Positions 53,195 to 63,005 of a stretch of DNA of 64,000 nt are shown here, one piece after another. The translations under genes were made by a program, and so were the position numbers. The first letter of the stretch is position 1. Each line of letters starts with the position of its first letter. Source of the stretch: Clostridium hydrogeniformans DSM 21757. GTDB lineage: Bacteria > Bacillota > Clostridia > Clostridiales > Clostridiaceae. The stretch lies in the NCBI RefSeq assembly GCF_000686705.1, contig NZ_JMLJ01000015.1, forward strand, positions 62,001 through 126,000, given 5' to 3'. Under the pieces are notes generated by a model, which worked only from the letters and a program-made list of their open reading frames with translations, searched no databases and was not told where the DNA came from.

Positions 53195-53986
53195 TTAGGA
53201 AATTAAATCTTGTATTTCTTCTTCCTTTATAGCTTTTATAGCCATAAATAAATAAATACTTACTACTAAAAATGATACCACAAAAGGTACTCCAATTCCT
53301 ACTAGTGCTAATAATGACTTTGCTAATATTATAGTAGTCATTGCATAGATAGAGATTTTGTACTTTTCCCCAAAACTTAGTTTTAAATCCTTAGATCCTA
53401 CAAATATTCCTGCTACTAATGCATATAAAAGTGCAATTATTGCATTACCTATTAAAATATATATAGGTAGTGCAAATATAAGCATGCCATTAAACATTCC
53501 TACTATTCCACCTATTACCCCTAATATATCTCCATTAATATTACCAAGTCCCGCTTTACTATAGGATGTATCTACTTCACTAGTTGCAATACTATTATTT
53601 GTTATGCTTCCAAAATCCACTTGAAACCCATCTTTTCTTAATATAATACCTGATTTGCCTAAAAACTTATCTTTATCTACTTCTCCCTTTGTATCTATAA
53701 CAAAGTATGTGTTCTTATCTTCTCCATAGGTAACAATCTCTTCTCCCCCGTTTACAATAAGAGCACCACTATTAAGCTCCATAGTTTTTATTTTATTATC
53801 TAATGCCTCATGCATTACCTTATTATAATTCCTAATTGCTATCATTGGCCTAAAAGCTGTAGCGATTGATAATATTAAAACTAATACTAATAAATATAAA
53901 AATGTAGATCCTTTAGATGTCTTCCTTAGCACATTATATGACTTAAAATCATATATACTACTTCCAAAACGTTTGAAAAAATTCAT
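53195..53986 (-). CDS. DUF1189-type membrane protein
   Basis: 263 residues. One N-terminal span ([18 protein letters not shown]), an extracellular beta domain of about 100 residues ([20 protein letters not shown]), then four spans ([20 protein letters not shown]). This is the DUF1189 (YqgB/YvlA-like) pattern: it resembles a maltodextrin-utilisation-linked family in Firmicutes, function unclear. Confidence 0.75.
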   Translation of the reverse strand: MNFFKRFGSSIYDFKSYNVLRKTSKGSTFLYLLVLVLILSIATAFRPMIAIRNYNKVMHEALDNKIKTMELNSGALIVNGGEEIVTYGEDKNTYFVIDTKGEVDKDKFLGKSGIILRKDGFQVDFGSITNNSIATSEVDTSYSKAGLGNINGDILGVIGGIVGMFNGMLIFALPIYILIGNAIIALLYALVAGIFVGSKDLKLSFGEKYKISIYAMTTIILAKSLLALVGIGVPFVVSFLVVSIYLFMAIKAIKEEEIQDLIS

Positions 53987-54216
53987 ATCTTATCTTCCTC
54001 CTTATATTTTAAATCTATGAAAAAAATCATACTTTCTTAAAATATCCTTATTAAATATATTACCAAACTTTTCTTACCTAGTCTTTAAATAAATTTTAAA
54101 TATACTTCTAAGCATGTATTAATTGTTTAAATATTCGCAATTATTATATTTATATTTTTTCTTTCATGATATAATGTCATTAAATGCCATTAATAATGAA
54201 AGAAAAGGGAGATGCT

Positions 54217-55197
54217 ATGTTATTTATAAATCACAATAATACTAATCCTTATTTTAACCATGCTGCGGAACAATATGTGCTTGAAAACTTACCTGATGAA
54301 TGTTTTATGCTATGGAGAAATGATCCATGTATTCTAATTGGTAAGAATCAAAATGCTTTTTCTGAAATAAATATAGATTATGTAAAAGAAAAGAATATTA
54401 AGGTTGTTCGCCGTTTAACTGGTGGGGGTGCAGTCTTTAATGATTTAGGAAATATAAACTTTACGTTTATCTCTAAAAATACAGGGGATGTAGCTACAAA
54501 CTTTAGAAAATTTACAGCCCCTTTATTAAAAGCATTAAATAACTTAGGAGTAAATGCTGAATTCTCTGGTAGAAATGACTTAGTTATAGATGGTAAAAAA
54601 TTTTCTGGTAACGCTCAATACTATCATAAGGATAAAGTTCTGCACCATGGAACTCTTTTATTTTCTAGTTCAATGACTGACTTATCATCTGCATTAAAGG
54701 TAAATCCATTAAAAATAAAGGATAAGGGCGTAAAATCTATAGTATCTAGAGTAACTAACATAAGTGATCATTTACCTAATCCTATGTCTGTTTTAGAGTT
54801 TAAAGATTATGTAATAAAGTTTGTAATGGATATATATAGTGAAAAAAATACCTATGAGTTTAATGAGCATGAGTTAAAAGTAATAGATGAAATTGTTAGA
54901 ACTAGGTTTTCAACTTGGAATTGGAACTTTGGTAATTCACCTAAATATACATATTCAAAAGAAATGAGATTTCCTGGTGGAACCATTGAATTAAGCTTTA
55001 ATGTTAAAAATGGACTTATAGAGAATCTAAAGTTCTATGGGGATTTCTTCTTTACTAAGGATATAAAGGAGCTTGAAGATAAGTTCTTAGGTCTAAGACA
55101 TGAAGAAGCTTCTATAACAGAGTTCTTGGAAAGATTCCCTATAGATGAGTATATAAAAGGAATTACGTCTAAAGATATATTATATCTAATGTTTTAG
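54217..55197 (+). CDS. lplA: Lipoate-protein ligase
   Basis: 326 residues from the ATG at 54217 after GGGAG; an upstream in-frame ATG (54184) lacks a site. Motifs RRLTGGGAVFNDLGNINFTF, KKFSGNAQYY, HHGTLLF and the C-terminal LplA accessory domain. It activates free lipoate with ATP and attaches it to lysine of H-protein or 2-oxoacid dehydrogenases. Gene order lplA-lipA suggests both salvage and synthesis. Confidence 0.95.
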   Translation: MLFINHNNTNPYFNHAAEQYVLENLPDECFMLWRNDPCILIGKNQNAFSEINIDYVKEKNIKVVRRLTGGGAVFNDLGNINFTFISKNTGDVATNFRKFTAPLLKALNNLGVNAEFSGRNDLVIDGKKFSGNAQYYHKDKVLHHGTLLFSSSMTDLSSALKVNPLKIKDKGVKSIVSRVTNISDHLPNPMSVLEFKDYVIKFVMDIYSEKNTYEFNEHELKVIDEIVRTRFSTWNWNFGNSPKYTYSKEMRFPGGTIELSFNVKNGLIENLKFYGDFFFTKDIKELEDKFLGLRHEEASITEFLERFPIDEYIKGITSKDILYLMF

Positions 55198-55206
55198 TGT
55201 ATATAC

Positions 55207-55275
55207 ATGGGACCGTCGCACTAAGAATAAATACTACAATATATTGTATGTAAATTCTTTAGTGCGACAGCCCAT
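55207..55275. promoter_or_regulatory. Large stem-loop between lplA and lipA
   Basis: Left arm 55207-55228 pairs with right arm 55254-55275 (ATGGG, then GTCGCACTAA, then GAAT shared, two small mismatches). It is GC-richer than its surroundings and lacks a T-run. It could be an attenuator, RNA-processing site or small mobile hairpin. Confidence 0.75.
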
Positions 55276-55365
55276 TTATTAATATAACTTCTAATGTTTA
55301 AACTTCAATAAAACATTAGAAATATTTTTCTCAATAATCTAATTTTACTTTAAGGAGATGAGTTT

Positions 55366-56232
55366 ATGCATAAGAAAAAACCTGATTGGTTAAAAATTAA
55401 AATTGAACTTAACTCTAATTTAAAATCTGTACAAGCTTTAACTAATAGTCTTAAGTTAAACACTGTATGTAATGAAGCAAGTTGCCCTAATAGAGTTGAG
55501 TGCTTTAATAGAAAAACTGCTACCTTTATGATTCTTGGGAGTGTTTGTACTAGAAACTGTAGGTTTTGTAATGTAACCCCTGGTACTCCTGAAACTGTAG
55601 ATAAACTAGAACCCCTTCACATAGCTGAAGCAGTAGGTAAACTTGGGTTAAAACATGCGGTTATAACACAAGTTACTCGTGATGACCTTAAAGATGGTGG
55701 CGCATCACACTTTGCTGAGGTAATAACTGAAATAAAAAGACTTAATACTTCTACCACAGTAGAGGTTCTTATATCCGATTTAAAGGGTAATATAGATGAT
55801 TTAACAACTATATTAAATGCTAAGCCTGAAATACTTAACCACAACGTTGAAACAGTTCCTAATCTTTATAAAACTGTAAGGCCACAAGCTATATATAAAA
55901 GATCTTTAGATATATTAAGTAAGTCTAAAGAAATAGACAGTAATATATTAACAAAATCAGGCTTTATGGTTGGTCTTGGAGAAACTGAGGAAGAGGTTGT
56001 AAGTCTTCTAAAAGATCTTAGAGAAGTAGGTTGTGATATTGTAACCATTGGTCAGTATTTAGCCCCTACTAAGGATCACTTAGATGTAGTAGAATATGTT
56101 CATCCTGACATATTCGATAAATACAGGGATATAGCTTATGAATTAGGCTTTAAATATGTTGCCTCCGCTCCTCTAGTTAGAAGCTCTTATAATGCTTCAA
56201 AGGTTCTAGAGCAAGAAGGTATTATAAGTTAA
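55366..56232 (+). CDS. lipA: Lipoyl synthase
   Basis: 288 residues. Auxiliary cluster cysteines [12 protein letters not shown], radical SAM motif [10 protein letters not shown], and C-terminal RSSYNA whose Ser completes the auxiliary cluster. It inserts two sulfurs into protein-bound octanoyl groups. AAGGAGATGAG precedes the start. It lies downstream of lplA and the large hairpin. Confidence 0.98.
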   Translation: MHKKKPDWLKIKIELNSNLKSVQALTNSLKLNTVCNEASCPNRVECFNRKTATFMILGSVCTRNCRFCNVTPGTPETVDKLEPLHIAEAVGKLGLKHAVITQVTRDDLKDGGASHFAEVITEIKRLNTSTTVEVLISDLKGNIDDLTTILNAKPEILNHNVETVPNLYKTVRPQAIYKRSLDILSKSKEIDSNILTKSGFMVGLGETEEEVVSLLKDLREVGCDIVTIGQYLAPTKDHLDVVEYVHPDIFDKYRDIAYELGFKYVASAPLVRSSYNASKVLEQEGIIS

Positions 56233-56244
56233 TTTTCTACAAAA

Positions 56245-56293
56245 TAAAAAATCACACTATATATTTAGGTTTTCTATATATAGTGTGATTTTT
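56245..56293 (+). terminator. lipA terminator
   Basis: AAATCACACTATATA / TATATAGTGTGATTT stem with T-run. Confidence 0.88.
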
Positions 56294-56515
56294 AATTTAT
56301 TTCTCTAGAAATATCTTAATTAATATTATTTTCATTCATCATTTTAACTTCTATATAGTTTAGATATGAAAGCTTAACTTATACCTATTTCTAGATAATG
56401 ATTAATCAATGTAAACCTTTATAGATAAATTAATACAGTAACGCTATATGTCTTAAATATTTTAAATTTAATTTATTCATACCATAAAATTTAACCGTAT
56501 AATAAATTAATTAAC

Positions 56516-57472
56516 TTATTTTATGTTATGGTTATATACTCTTCTATTTTCTAATGACCATATTCTCTCTGAGAATTCTCCTTCTTTTGTTTCATTTAAA
56601 GCTTTTTTCATATCATACATTCTAGCATCTAATACATCTAGATAGTGAAGCATTTCAGCCTCAATTATCATTGGCTTTATAGGACTTCCGTATTCAGGCT
56701 CATAATGATGAGATAAAACCATGTGCTGAAGAAGCATTATTATTTCCTTACTACAGCTTAAAGCTTCTCCTACCTCATTTATTTTAGATACTCCTATGGA
56801 TATATGACCAATTAATGTTCCTTCCTTAGAGTATTCCCTTACAAACCCTAATTCATTGGCATCCATTTCATCTATCTTACACATATCATGAAGGATTATC
56901 CCTCCATATAATAAGTCCTTATTTAAATAATCATAAACCTCACATAGCTTTTCTCCAGCTATTAGCATAGTTAGTATGTGGTATAGTAATCCCCCTCTTA
57001 TAGCATGATGATTCTTCTTTGCAGCAGGGTGATACATAAGTTTTTCCTTATTAACTTCAAAAATATACTGAACAATATCCTTTATATCTTTGTTTTTCAT
57101 AGCATTTATATAAGTATATATTCTCTCATACATAGTTTCTGAAGGATAGGGAGCACTTATTACAAAGTCCTCTATATTAACATTATCATTCTCATCTAAG
57201 TTTCCTATCTTCTCAAGTTTTAACTGAAGTGAGCCTTGCCATGCTAATACCATTCCTTTTACTTTAACTATTGTATTACTTTTTAAAACCTTATCTTCCT
57301 CTTCTCTAACATCCCAAAGCTTTGCGTTTATTTCTCCACTATTATCGCATAAATTAACATCTAAATATTTTCTATTATTTGAATTTGTTGTTTTACAATC
57401 TATAGATTTTATTAGGTAAAAACCTTCAATTCTTTTACCTTCTTCGAATTCTCTTACTTTTTTATTTTCCAT
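56516..57472 (-). CDS. yhaM: 3'-5' exoribonuclease YhaM
   Basis: 318 residues. An N-terminal OB-fold (IDCKTTNSNNRKYLDVNLCD, then VKVKGMVLAWQGSLQLKLEK) is followed by an HD phosphohydrolase domain (YHPAAKKNHHAIRGGLLYHI, then GGIILHDMCKIDEM, then VLSHHYEPEYGSP). This fusion is diagnostic for YhaM, which trims RNA and ssDNA 3' ends in Firmicutes. Confidence 0.95.
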   Translation of the reverse strand: MENKKVREFEEGKRIEGFYLIKSIDCKTTNSNNRKYLDVNLCDNSGEINAKLWDVREEEDKVLKSNTIVKVKGMVLAWQGSLQLKLEKIGNLDENDNVNIEDFVISAPYPSETMYERIYTYINAMKNKDIKDIVQYIFEVNKEKLMYHPAAKKNHHAIRGGLLYHILTMLIAGEKLCEVYDYLNKDLLYGGIILHDMCKIDEMDANELGFVREYSKEGTLIGHISIGVSKINEVGEALSCSKEIIMLLQHMVLSHHYEPEYGSPIKPMIIEAEMLHYLDVLDARMYDMKKALNETKEGEFSERIWSLENRRVYNHNIK

Positions 57473-57660
57473 GTAAATCCACCTTCACTATTAATAGATA
57501 CAATATATTTATATATTATACACCAATACTCATAATTTTATAGTTTGGATTTAAAGACTATTCTAGTATTTATAGTTAAAAACCTTCCCTATCCTTACAA
57601 AATTAAGGTATCTTAAATAAAAGTATCCTTAATTCAAGTTGAGCTTTTACTAATATAAAA

Positions 57661-57707
57661 TAAACACTATGAACTTATTTAAATATAATAAGCCCATAGT
57701 GTTTATA
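57661..57707 (-). terminator. Stem-loop downstream of the M42 peptidase gene
   Basis: TAAACACTATG / CATAGTGTTTA with inner CTTATT / AATAAG. It is the main feature of the 338-bp gap 57473-57810. Confidence 0.65.
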
Positions 57708-57810
57708 CTTTACTACTATAACTATTAATATAACTTAAAATTATAAATCTCTATTTTTATTCCTATCCTTAAACTAAGGATAATATCTCTTATCTTACTG
57801 AGTCTTTCTT

Positions 57811-58815
57811 TTATTTATACTCAAACTTAAACTCTCTATTTGTATATTTAGAAAGTAAATCTATAGCTGCTTCCACATCATCCATATTTACAAGACAGTT
57901 GTTTCCATGTACATATCTTGTTGCAACAGATATACCTGACGATTTTACTCCAAAGTTTGATCTATTTATAGCTCCAGCATCGGTTCCCCCTGCATCTATT
58001 ACATCTCTTTGATATTTTATATCATTATCTTCACAGGTTTTTATCATTTCTTCTACTAAATATTCATCACATATAACAGAACCATCAGATATCTTTATAG
58101 CAGCTCCGTCCCCTACCTTATTAGCTCCTTCTCCAGAGTTTGGATAATCGCTTGCTATGGTAACATCTACAGCTATTCCTATTTCTGGCTTTATTCTGCT
58201 CGCTGAAACTGTAGCTCCTCTAAGTCCTACCTCTTCTTGAACTGAAAATACAAAATATAAATCATTATATGGCTTGTCTATCCTCTTTAAAGCTTCTGCT
58301 AGTATAAAGCATCCTATTCTATCATCTATAGCCTTAGCTGCTATATTATTATTCTTAAGTTCTACTAATTCTCCTTCATAGGCAGCTACATCTCCAACCT
58401 TAACGTACTTAAGAGCATCCTCTTTATCCTTAGCCCCAATGTCTATATAAAGTTTCTTTATATCATTTTTTATTTCATCTGATTTACAAGTTGAAGAAAC
58501 TAGTCCTATGGTTCCATTTCTAAACTTAACCCTATTCATTACAGTATTTAAAACTGGGATTCCACCTAAAGCTCTTACCCTTATAAATCCCTTATCATCT
58601 ATGTTCATTACCTGAAATCCTATTTCATCCATGTGAGCAGATGCCATTATTTTTTTCTTATTCTGTCCATGACCTTCCTTGTATATAATAAGATTCCCTA
58701 AATCATCTATTACCACATCATCTGCATATTTACCTATTTCTTCTTTTATAATATTCCTTATCTCTCTTTCATACCCACTTACACCAAAAGTACTGACCAA
58801 TTGTTTTAAAAACAT
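57811..58815 (-). CDS. M42 family metallo-aminopeptidase
   Basis: 334 residues. Motifs ASAHMDEIGFQV, KAIDDRIGCF, SVQEEVGLRGA, AVDVTIASDYP and YVHGNNCLVNMDD give the five ligands and base of a dinuclear zinc/cobalt centre. These tetrahedral peptidases degrade peptides in the cytoplasm; older annotations call them cellulases (FrvX/YsdC). GGGGGAC precedes the ATG. Confidence 0.93.
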   Translation of the reverse strand: MFLKQLVSTFGVSGYEREIRNIIKEEIGKYADDVVIDDLGNLIIYKEGHGQNKKKIMASAHMDEIGFQVMNIDDKGFIRVRALGGIPVLNTVMNRVKFRNGTIGLVSSTCKSDEIKNDIKKLYIDIGAKDKEDALKYVKVGDVAAYEGELVELKNNNIAAKAIDDRIGCFILAEALKRIDKPYNDLYFVFSVQEEVGLRGATVSASRIKPEIGIAVDVTIASDYPNSGEGANKVGDGAAIKISDGSVICDEYLVEEMIKTCEDNDIKYQRDVIDAGGTDAGAINRSNFGVKSSGISVATRYVHGNNCLVNMDDVEAAIDLLSKYTNREFKFEYK

Positions 58816-58962
58816 AATAAGTCCCCCTTATGTATTTTAATAGTATTACATTAATATTTTAGCTATAATTGTTAGAATTTTCAATACATTTTATTTTTTC
58901 TTATATTTCTACTACCACTTCTGTTATTATAGAAATATATTATTTAAGGAAAGGTGATATCT

Positions 58963-60240
58963 ATGTTTAATTTACCTTTAAAGGTTCAATATATATTAAA
59001 TACTTTCTCACAAGCTGGCTATGAAGCCTATATTGTTGGAGGCTGTGTACGAGATTTACTTCTTGAAATTACTCCAAAGGATTGGGATATAACTACTAAC
59101 TGCCTTCCTCTAGGTACAGAAGAGTTATTCCCTAATACCATCCCTACAGGAATAAAGCACGGAACAGTAACTGTCATGTTAGATGGTGAAGGGTTTGAAG
59201 TTACAACCTTTAGAACTGAAGGGGATTACTTAGATAATAGGCATCCCTCTAATGTAACCTTTGTTAGTGATATAAAAGAAGATTTATCAAGACGTGACTT
59301 TACTGTTAATGCCCTAGCTTACAATCCTATGTTAGGTCTTAAGGACTTCTTTTACGGAAAGGATGACTTAAAAAATAAACTTATTAGGTCTGTTGGTGAT
59401 GGGTCTAAAAGATTTAAAGAGGACGCTCTTAGGATGATTAGAGCCATAAGATTTTCCTCTACTTTAGGATTTAATATAGAGGAAGATACACTTTTAGCAA
59501 TAAAAAGTAATAATAATCTTATATCTAATGTAAGTAATGAAAGAATAAGAGAGGAGTTATGCAAAATACTTCTATCTAAAAAGCCTTCTGTTGGTATTAA
59601 TCTTCTTCATAAATGTGGCTTGCTTAAGTTTATAATTCCACACATATATGTTTCCTTTGATGAAGTTATATTTAAGGATTTACTTAAACTAATTGATAGT
59701 ACTGAAGAAGATCTAATTCTTAGGTTAACAGCCTTATTTTATAATGCTAATATTTTTTCTAATAATAGTGATGACTCCTATATATCAAACTATAATATCT
59801 GTAATTCTACATTAAAGGCTTTAAAGTTCTCTAATAATACAGTGGAATCCTGTAGCTTAATTATTAGAGAAAGTCATAATTTAATAAGTTTTACTTCAAA
59901 GGTAAAGATAAAAAAATTCCTATCTTCTCAAAGCTTAAGCTTATTAAATCACATGATTTCCTTTGAAAAATCAAAAGCTTTATCTTTAAGTTTAGATAAT
60001 AAGGAAAATATGTTATCTTCTATAAGTTCTATTGAAGTATCTTTAAGGAAAATACTAAATAATAATGAACCTATATATTTAAAAGATCTTAGTATAACAG
60101 GTAATGACTTAATGACTTTAGGTATTGAAAAAGGTAAGAATATAGGTATAATACTCAATCTATTGCTTAATAAAGTCTTAGAAGATCCTTCTCTTAATAA
60201 AAAAGAAATCTTATATGATATAGTAAAAAGTCTATATTAA
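58963..60240 (+). CDS. cca: CCA-adding enzyme/poly(A) polymerase family
   Basis: 425 residues from the ATG at 58963, after AAAGGTG. The class II nucleotidyltransferase head has YIVGGCVRDLLL, TPKDWDITTN and SRRDFTVNALAYNP; the neck has IRFSSTLGFNIEEDTL, then ERIREELCKILLS. It adds or repairs CCA on tRNA. Since the tRNA-Arg here already encodes CCA, repair is the likely main task for that tRNA. Confidence 0.93.
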   Translation: MFNLPLKVQYILNTFSQAGYEAYIVGGCVRDLLLEITPKDWDITTNCLPLGTEELFPNTIPTGIKHGTVTVMLDGEGFEVTTFRTEGDYLDNRHPSNVTFVSDIKEDLSRRDFTVNALAYNPMLGLKDFFYGKDDLKNKLIRSVGDGSKRFKEDALRMIRAIRFSSTLGFNIEEDTLLAIKSNNNLISNVSNERIREELCKILLSKKPSVGINLLHKCGLLKFIIPHIYVSFDEVIFKDLLKLIDSTEEDLILRLTALFYNANIFSNNSDDSYISNYNICNSTLKALKFSNNTVESCSLIIRESHNLISFTSKVKIKKFLSSQSLSLLNHMISFEKSKALSLSLDNKENMLSSISSIEVSLRKILNNNEPIYLKDLSITGNDLMTLGIEKGKNIGIILNLLLNKVLEDPSLNKKEILYDIVKSLY

Positions 60241-60303
60241 CCCTTAAGTTTACTTTATAATATAATTAATTGTTTAAAATTCTTTAATAAGGAAGGTTAC
60301 CCT

Positions 60304-61245
60304 ATGCCTATTATGCAAGCTTTACAAAGTGTATTAACCATATTTTTAATAATTGGACTTGGTTTTTTTCTAACTAAAATCAAAATATTAAATCCTGATG
60401 TTGGTTCTATATTCTCTAAAATAGTTATCAAGGTATCTTTACCTTGTTTTATGATATACAACCTATTAACAACTTTTTCTTTAGAAAGTCTTATAAGTTC
60501 TAGTAATATGCTTTTTATTCCATTTATATCTATGTTAATTAACTTTTTTTTAGGTTTTATAATATCTAAATTCCTTAATGTAGATAAAAATATACGTGGA
60601 ACATTTTATTGTATGTTTTCATTATCCAACACAATATTTATAGGTTTACCTGTTAGTGTATCTTTATTTGGAAATGAATCTATTCCTTATGTACTAATTT
60701 ATTACATAGTAAACACTTTGCTCTTTTGGTCAGTTGGAGTTTATTTTATAAAGAAAGATGGCGGTCATATAGAAAAAACATTTAGTATAAAAAATGTACT
60801 TAAAAACTTATGTACCCCTCCATTAATTGCTTTTATTGTAGCTATAATACTAATATCATTTAAGATTACTCCTCCTAAATTTGTAATGGATACCTGTATG
60901 TATATGGGAAGTTTAACTACCCCTCTCCCCCTATTATTTATAGGTATAACTTTACATGAGCTTTCATTAAAAGATTTAAAGCTCGACCTTACAGGCTTAA
61001 CTGTTTTAATTGGTAGATTTATAATTTCTCCTATGGTAGTGGCTCTTTTAATGAGAAACACTTACCTTCCACTACTTACTCAAGAGGTCTTTATAATAAT
61101 TGCAGCTATGCCTGTAATGACACAGGTAGCTATTATCTGTAAAGTTTATGATGCGGATTATAAATTTGCAACCTCTATAGGATCTTTAAGTACCATTTTA
61201 AGCTTAATATTTATTCCTATATATATGTTGTTATTCTCCATATAA
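60304..61245 (+). CDS. AEC family transporter
   Basis: 313 residues with about ten membrane spans in two repeats of five (IFLIIGLGFFLTKIKILNPD in the first, LIGRFIISPMVVALLMRN in the second). It matches the auxin efflux carrier/malonate permease family: a secondary transporter, probably for small organic acids or amino acids. Specificity unknown. AAGGAAGG before the ATG. Confidence 0.9.
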   Translation: MPIMQALQSVLTIFLIIGLGFFLTKIKILNPDVGSIFSKIVIKVSLPCFMIYNLLTTFSLESLISSSNMLFIPFISMLINFFLGFIISKFLNVDKNIRGTFYCMFSLSNTIFIGLPVSVSLFGNESIPYVLIYYIVNTLLFWSVGVYFIKKDGGHIEKTFSIKNVLKNLCTPPLIAFIVAIILISFKITPPKFVMDTCMYMGSLTTPLPLLFIGITLHELSLKDLKLDLTGLTVLIGRFIISPMVVALLMRNTYLPLLTQEVFIIIAAMPVMTQVAIICKVYDADYKFATSIGSLSTILSLIFIPIYMLLFSI

Positions 61246-61293
61246 GGCTTTTCATTTGCTTAACTTCCATGAGTTAGAAACTTATATTTATAC

Positions 61294-61336
61294 AAAAGAG
61301 CTGTGTAACTAATTATTTAGTTGCACAGCTCTTTTG
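61294..61336 (+). terminator. Terminator of the AEC transporter gene
   Basis: AAAAGAGCTGTG / CACAGCTCTTTT stem-loop with T-run. Confidence 0.88.
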
Positions 61337-61562
61337 CATTTCTTCTACCTTCTATTACTTATCTTAATGTAAGGCTTACCTATATTCCTTAAATATTCTT
61401 ATTAAACTCCATAGGATGCCTTTATATATGAAATATTTATATTTTTCTCAATTTATAAATTATCACTTATACAAATACTATTCTTTAGATAAATTTCTAC
61501 AAAATACTCTAATATTTAGTATAAAAAGATCCTTTATATTAATACTATTAATGGGTGATTTT

Positions 61563-62999
61563 ATGTATGAATTAAATGATGTATTAAAAGATATAAGAAA
61601 AGAAGTTCAAGTTGATTCTTCCCTAGTAAATAGGAGTATTCTTTTAGGAAAAAACAATATTAAAGCTATGATTATATATATTGATGGCTTAGTAAATAAA
61701 AATTTAATAAATGAAAATATACTAAAACCTTTGATAAATAACATTGATGAGGAAGTAATTATAGACGAGGCTACCCCTCAGTATATATTAGAAAAATATA
61801 TACCATTTTATAAAGTAGATATTAGTGCTAATACTTTAAAGGCTATAGATGGAGTTAAAAATGGTAAAACCTTATTATACTTTAATAATATAAGAACATT
61901 TTTAATTTTTGATACTACAGATTGTAATCAAAGGAGTATATCTGAACCTGAAAATGAATCCTCTGTTAGAGGTTCAAAGGAAAGCTTTGTTGAAAACTTG
62001 GATATAAACCTATCTCTTGTTAAGAGAATACTTAAGGATAAGAATCTTAAATCTCAAACATTTACTGTAGGTATTAGAAGTGAAACAAGGGTGTCTATAC
62101 TGTATCTTAATGACTTAGTAGATAATGAAGTACTAAATGAACTTATTAAAAAAATTAATTCTTTAAGAGTTAATAATCTTACTGATAGCGGAGTTCTAGA
62201 GCAATATATTGAAGATAATACTTACTCCCCATTTCCTCAAGCTTTTTATACTGAACGTACAGATAGGGTTAAAGCTCATCTAATGAGTGGTAAGATAGCT
62301 ATATTTGTGGATGGTTCTCCTACCGTATTAACAGTACCATCAGTGTTTTTTGAATTTTTTCAATCTGTTGAAGACTATAATGAAAGGACATTGGTTTCAA
62401 GCTTAATTAGACTACTACGATTAATGGCTGTATTTATAAAACTTACTCTCTCTCCCTTTTACTTATCACTTATTGCTCATAACTCTGAATTAATACCCCT
62501 TAAGTTTATAAGCCCTATAATTCAATCTAGACAAGGCATTCCACTATCACCTTTTTTAGAAATACTCATTATGGAAATAGTTATAGAGTTTTTAAGGGAA
62601 GGAAGTCTTAGGATGCCTAGTAAGGTAGGGCAAACCCTAAGTATAGCTGGAGGTATTATAATTGGTCAAACTGCTGTTCAATCTCAAATAGTAAGTCCAA
62701 CCACACTCTTTATCATTGGAGTAAGTACTATTTCAAGTTTTTTAATATCTAATTATGAAATGTCCTTGACTATAAGAATGTTAACCTTTCCTATGTTAGT
62801 ATTATCTAACGCCCTTGGGTTTCTTGGTATATCTCTTGGACTTACATTTATACTAGTGCACCTTTGTTCATTAAAAAATTTAGGGGTTCCTTATCTAGAT
62901 TTATATATATCTGATTTAGGGGATATTCTAATAAGAGCTCCTTTATATAAGCTTAAAGAAACCTTTAAATCTATACCTACAAAATTTAAAAAGGAGTAG
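61563..62999 (+). CDS. gerKA: Spore germination protein GerKA (GerA family)
   Basis: 478 residues from the ATG at 61563, preceded by GGGTGAT; the frame is open further upstream to 61416. The N-terminal soluble domain has VNRSILLGKNNIKAMIIYID; the middle FPQAFYTERTDR and VDGSPTVLTVPSVFFEFFQ are typical; four or five membrane spans follow (LSIAGGIIIGQTAVQSQIVS). It is the A subunit of a germinant receptor in the inner spore membrane. It overlaps in operon with gerKC. Confidence 0.95.
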   Translation: MYELNDVLKDIRKEVQVDSSLVNRSILLGKNNIKAMIIYIDGLVNKNLINENILKPLINNIDEEVIIDEATPQYILEKYIPFYKVDISANTLKAIDGVKNGKTLLYFNNIRTFLIFDTTDCNQRSISEPENESSVRGSKESFVENLDINLSLVKRILKDKNLKSQTFTVGIRSETRVSILYLNDLVDNEVLNELIKKINSLRVNNLTDSGVLEQYIEDNTYSPFPQAFYTERTDRVKAHLMSGKIAIFVDGSPTVLTVPSVFFEFFQSVEDYNERTLVSSLIRLLRLMAVFIKLTLSPFYLSLIAHNSELIPLKFISPIIQSRQGIPLSPFLEILIMEIVIEFLREGSLRMPSKVGQTLSIAGGIIIGQTAVQSQIVSPTTLFIIGVSTISSFLISNYEMSLTIRMLTFPMLVLSNALGFLGISLGLTFILVHLCSLKNLGVPYLDLYISDLGDILIRAPLYKLKETFKSIPTKFKKE

Positions 63000-63005
63000 T
63001 GCGTT

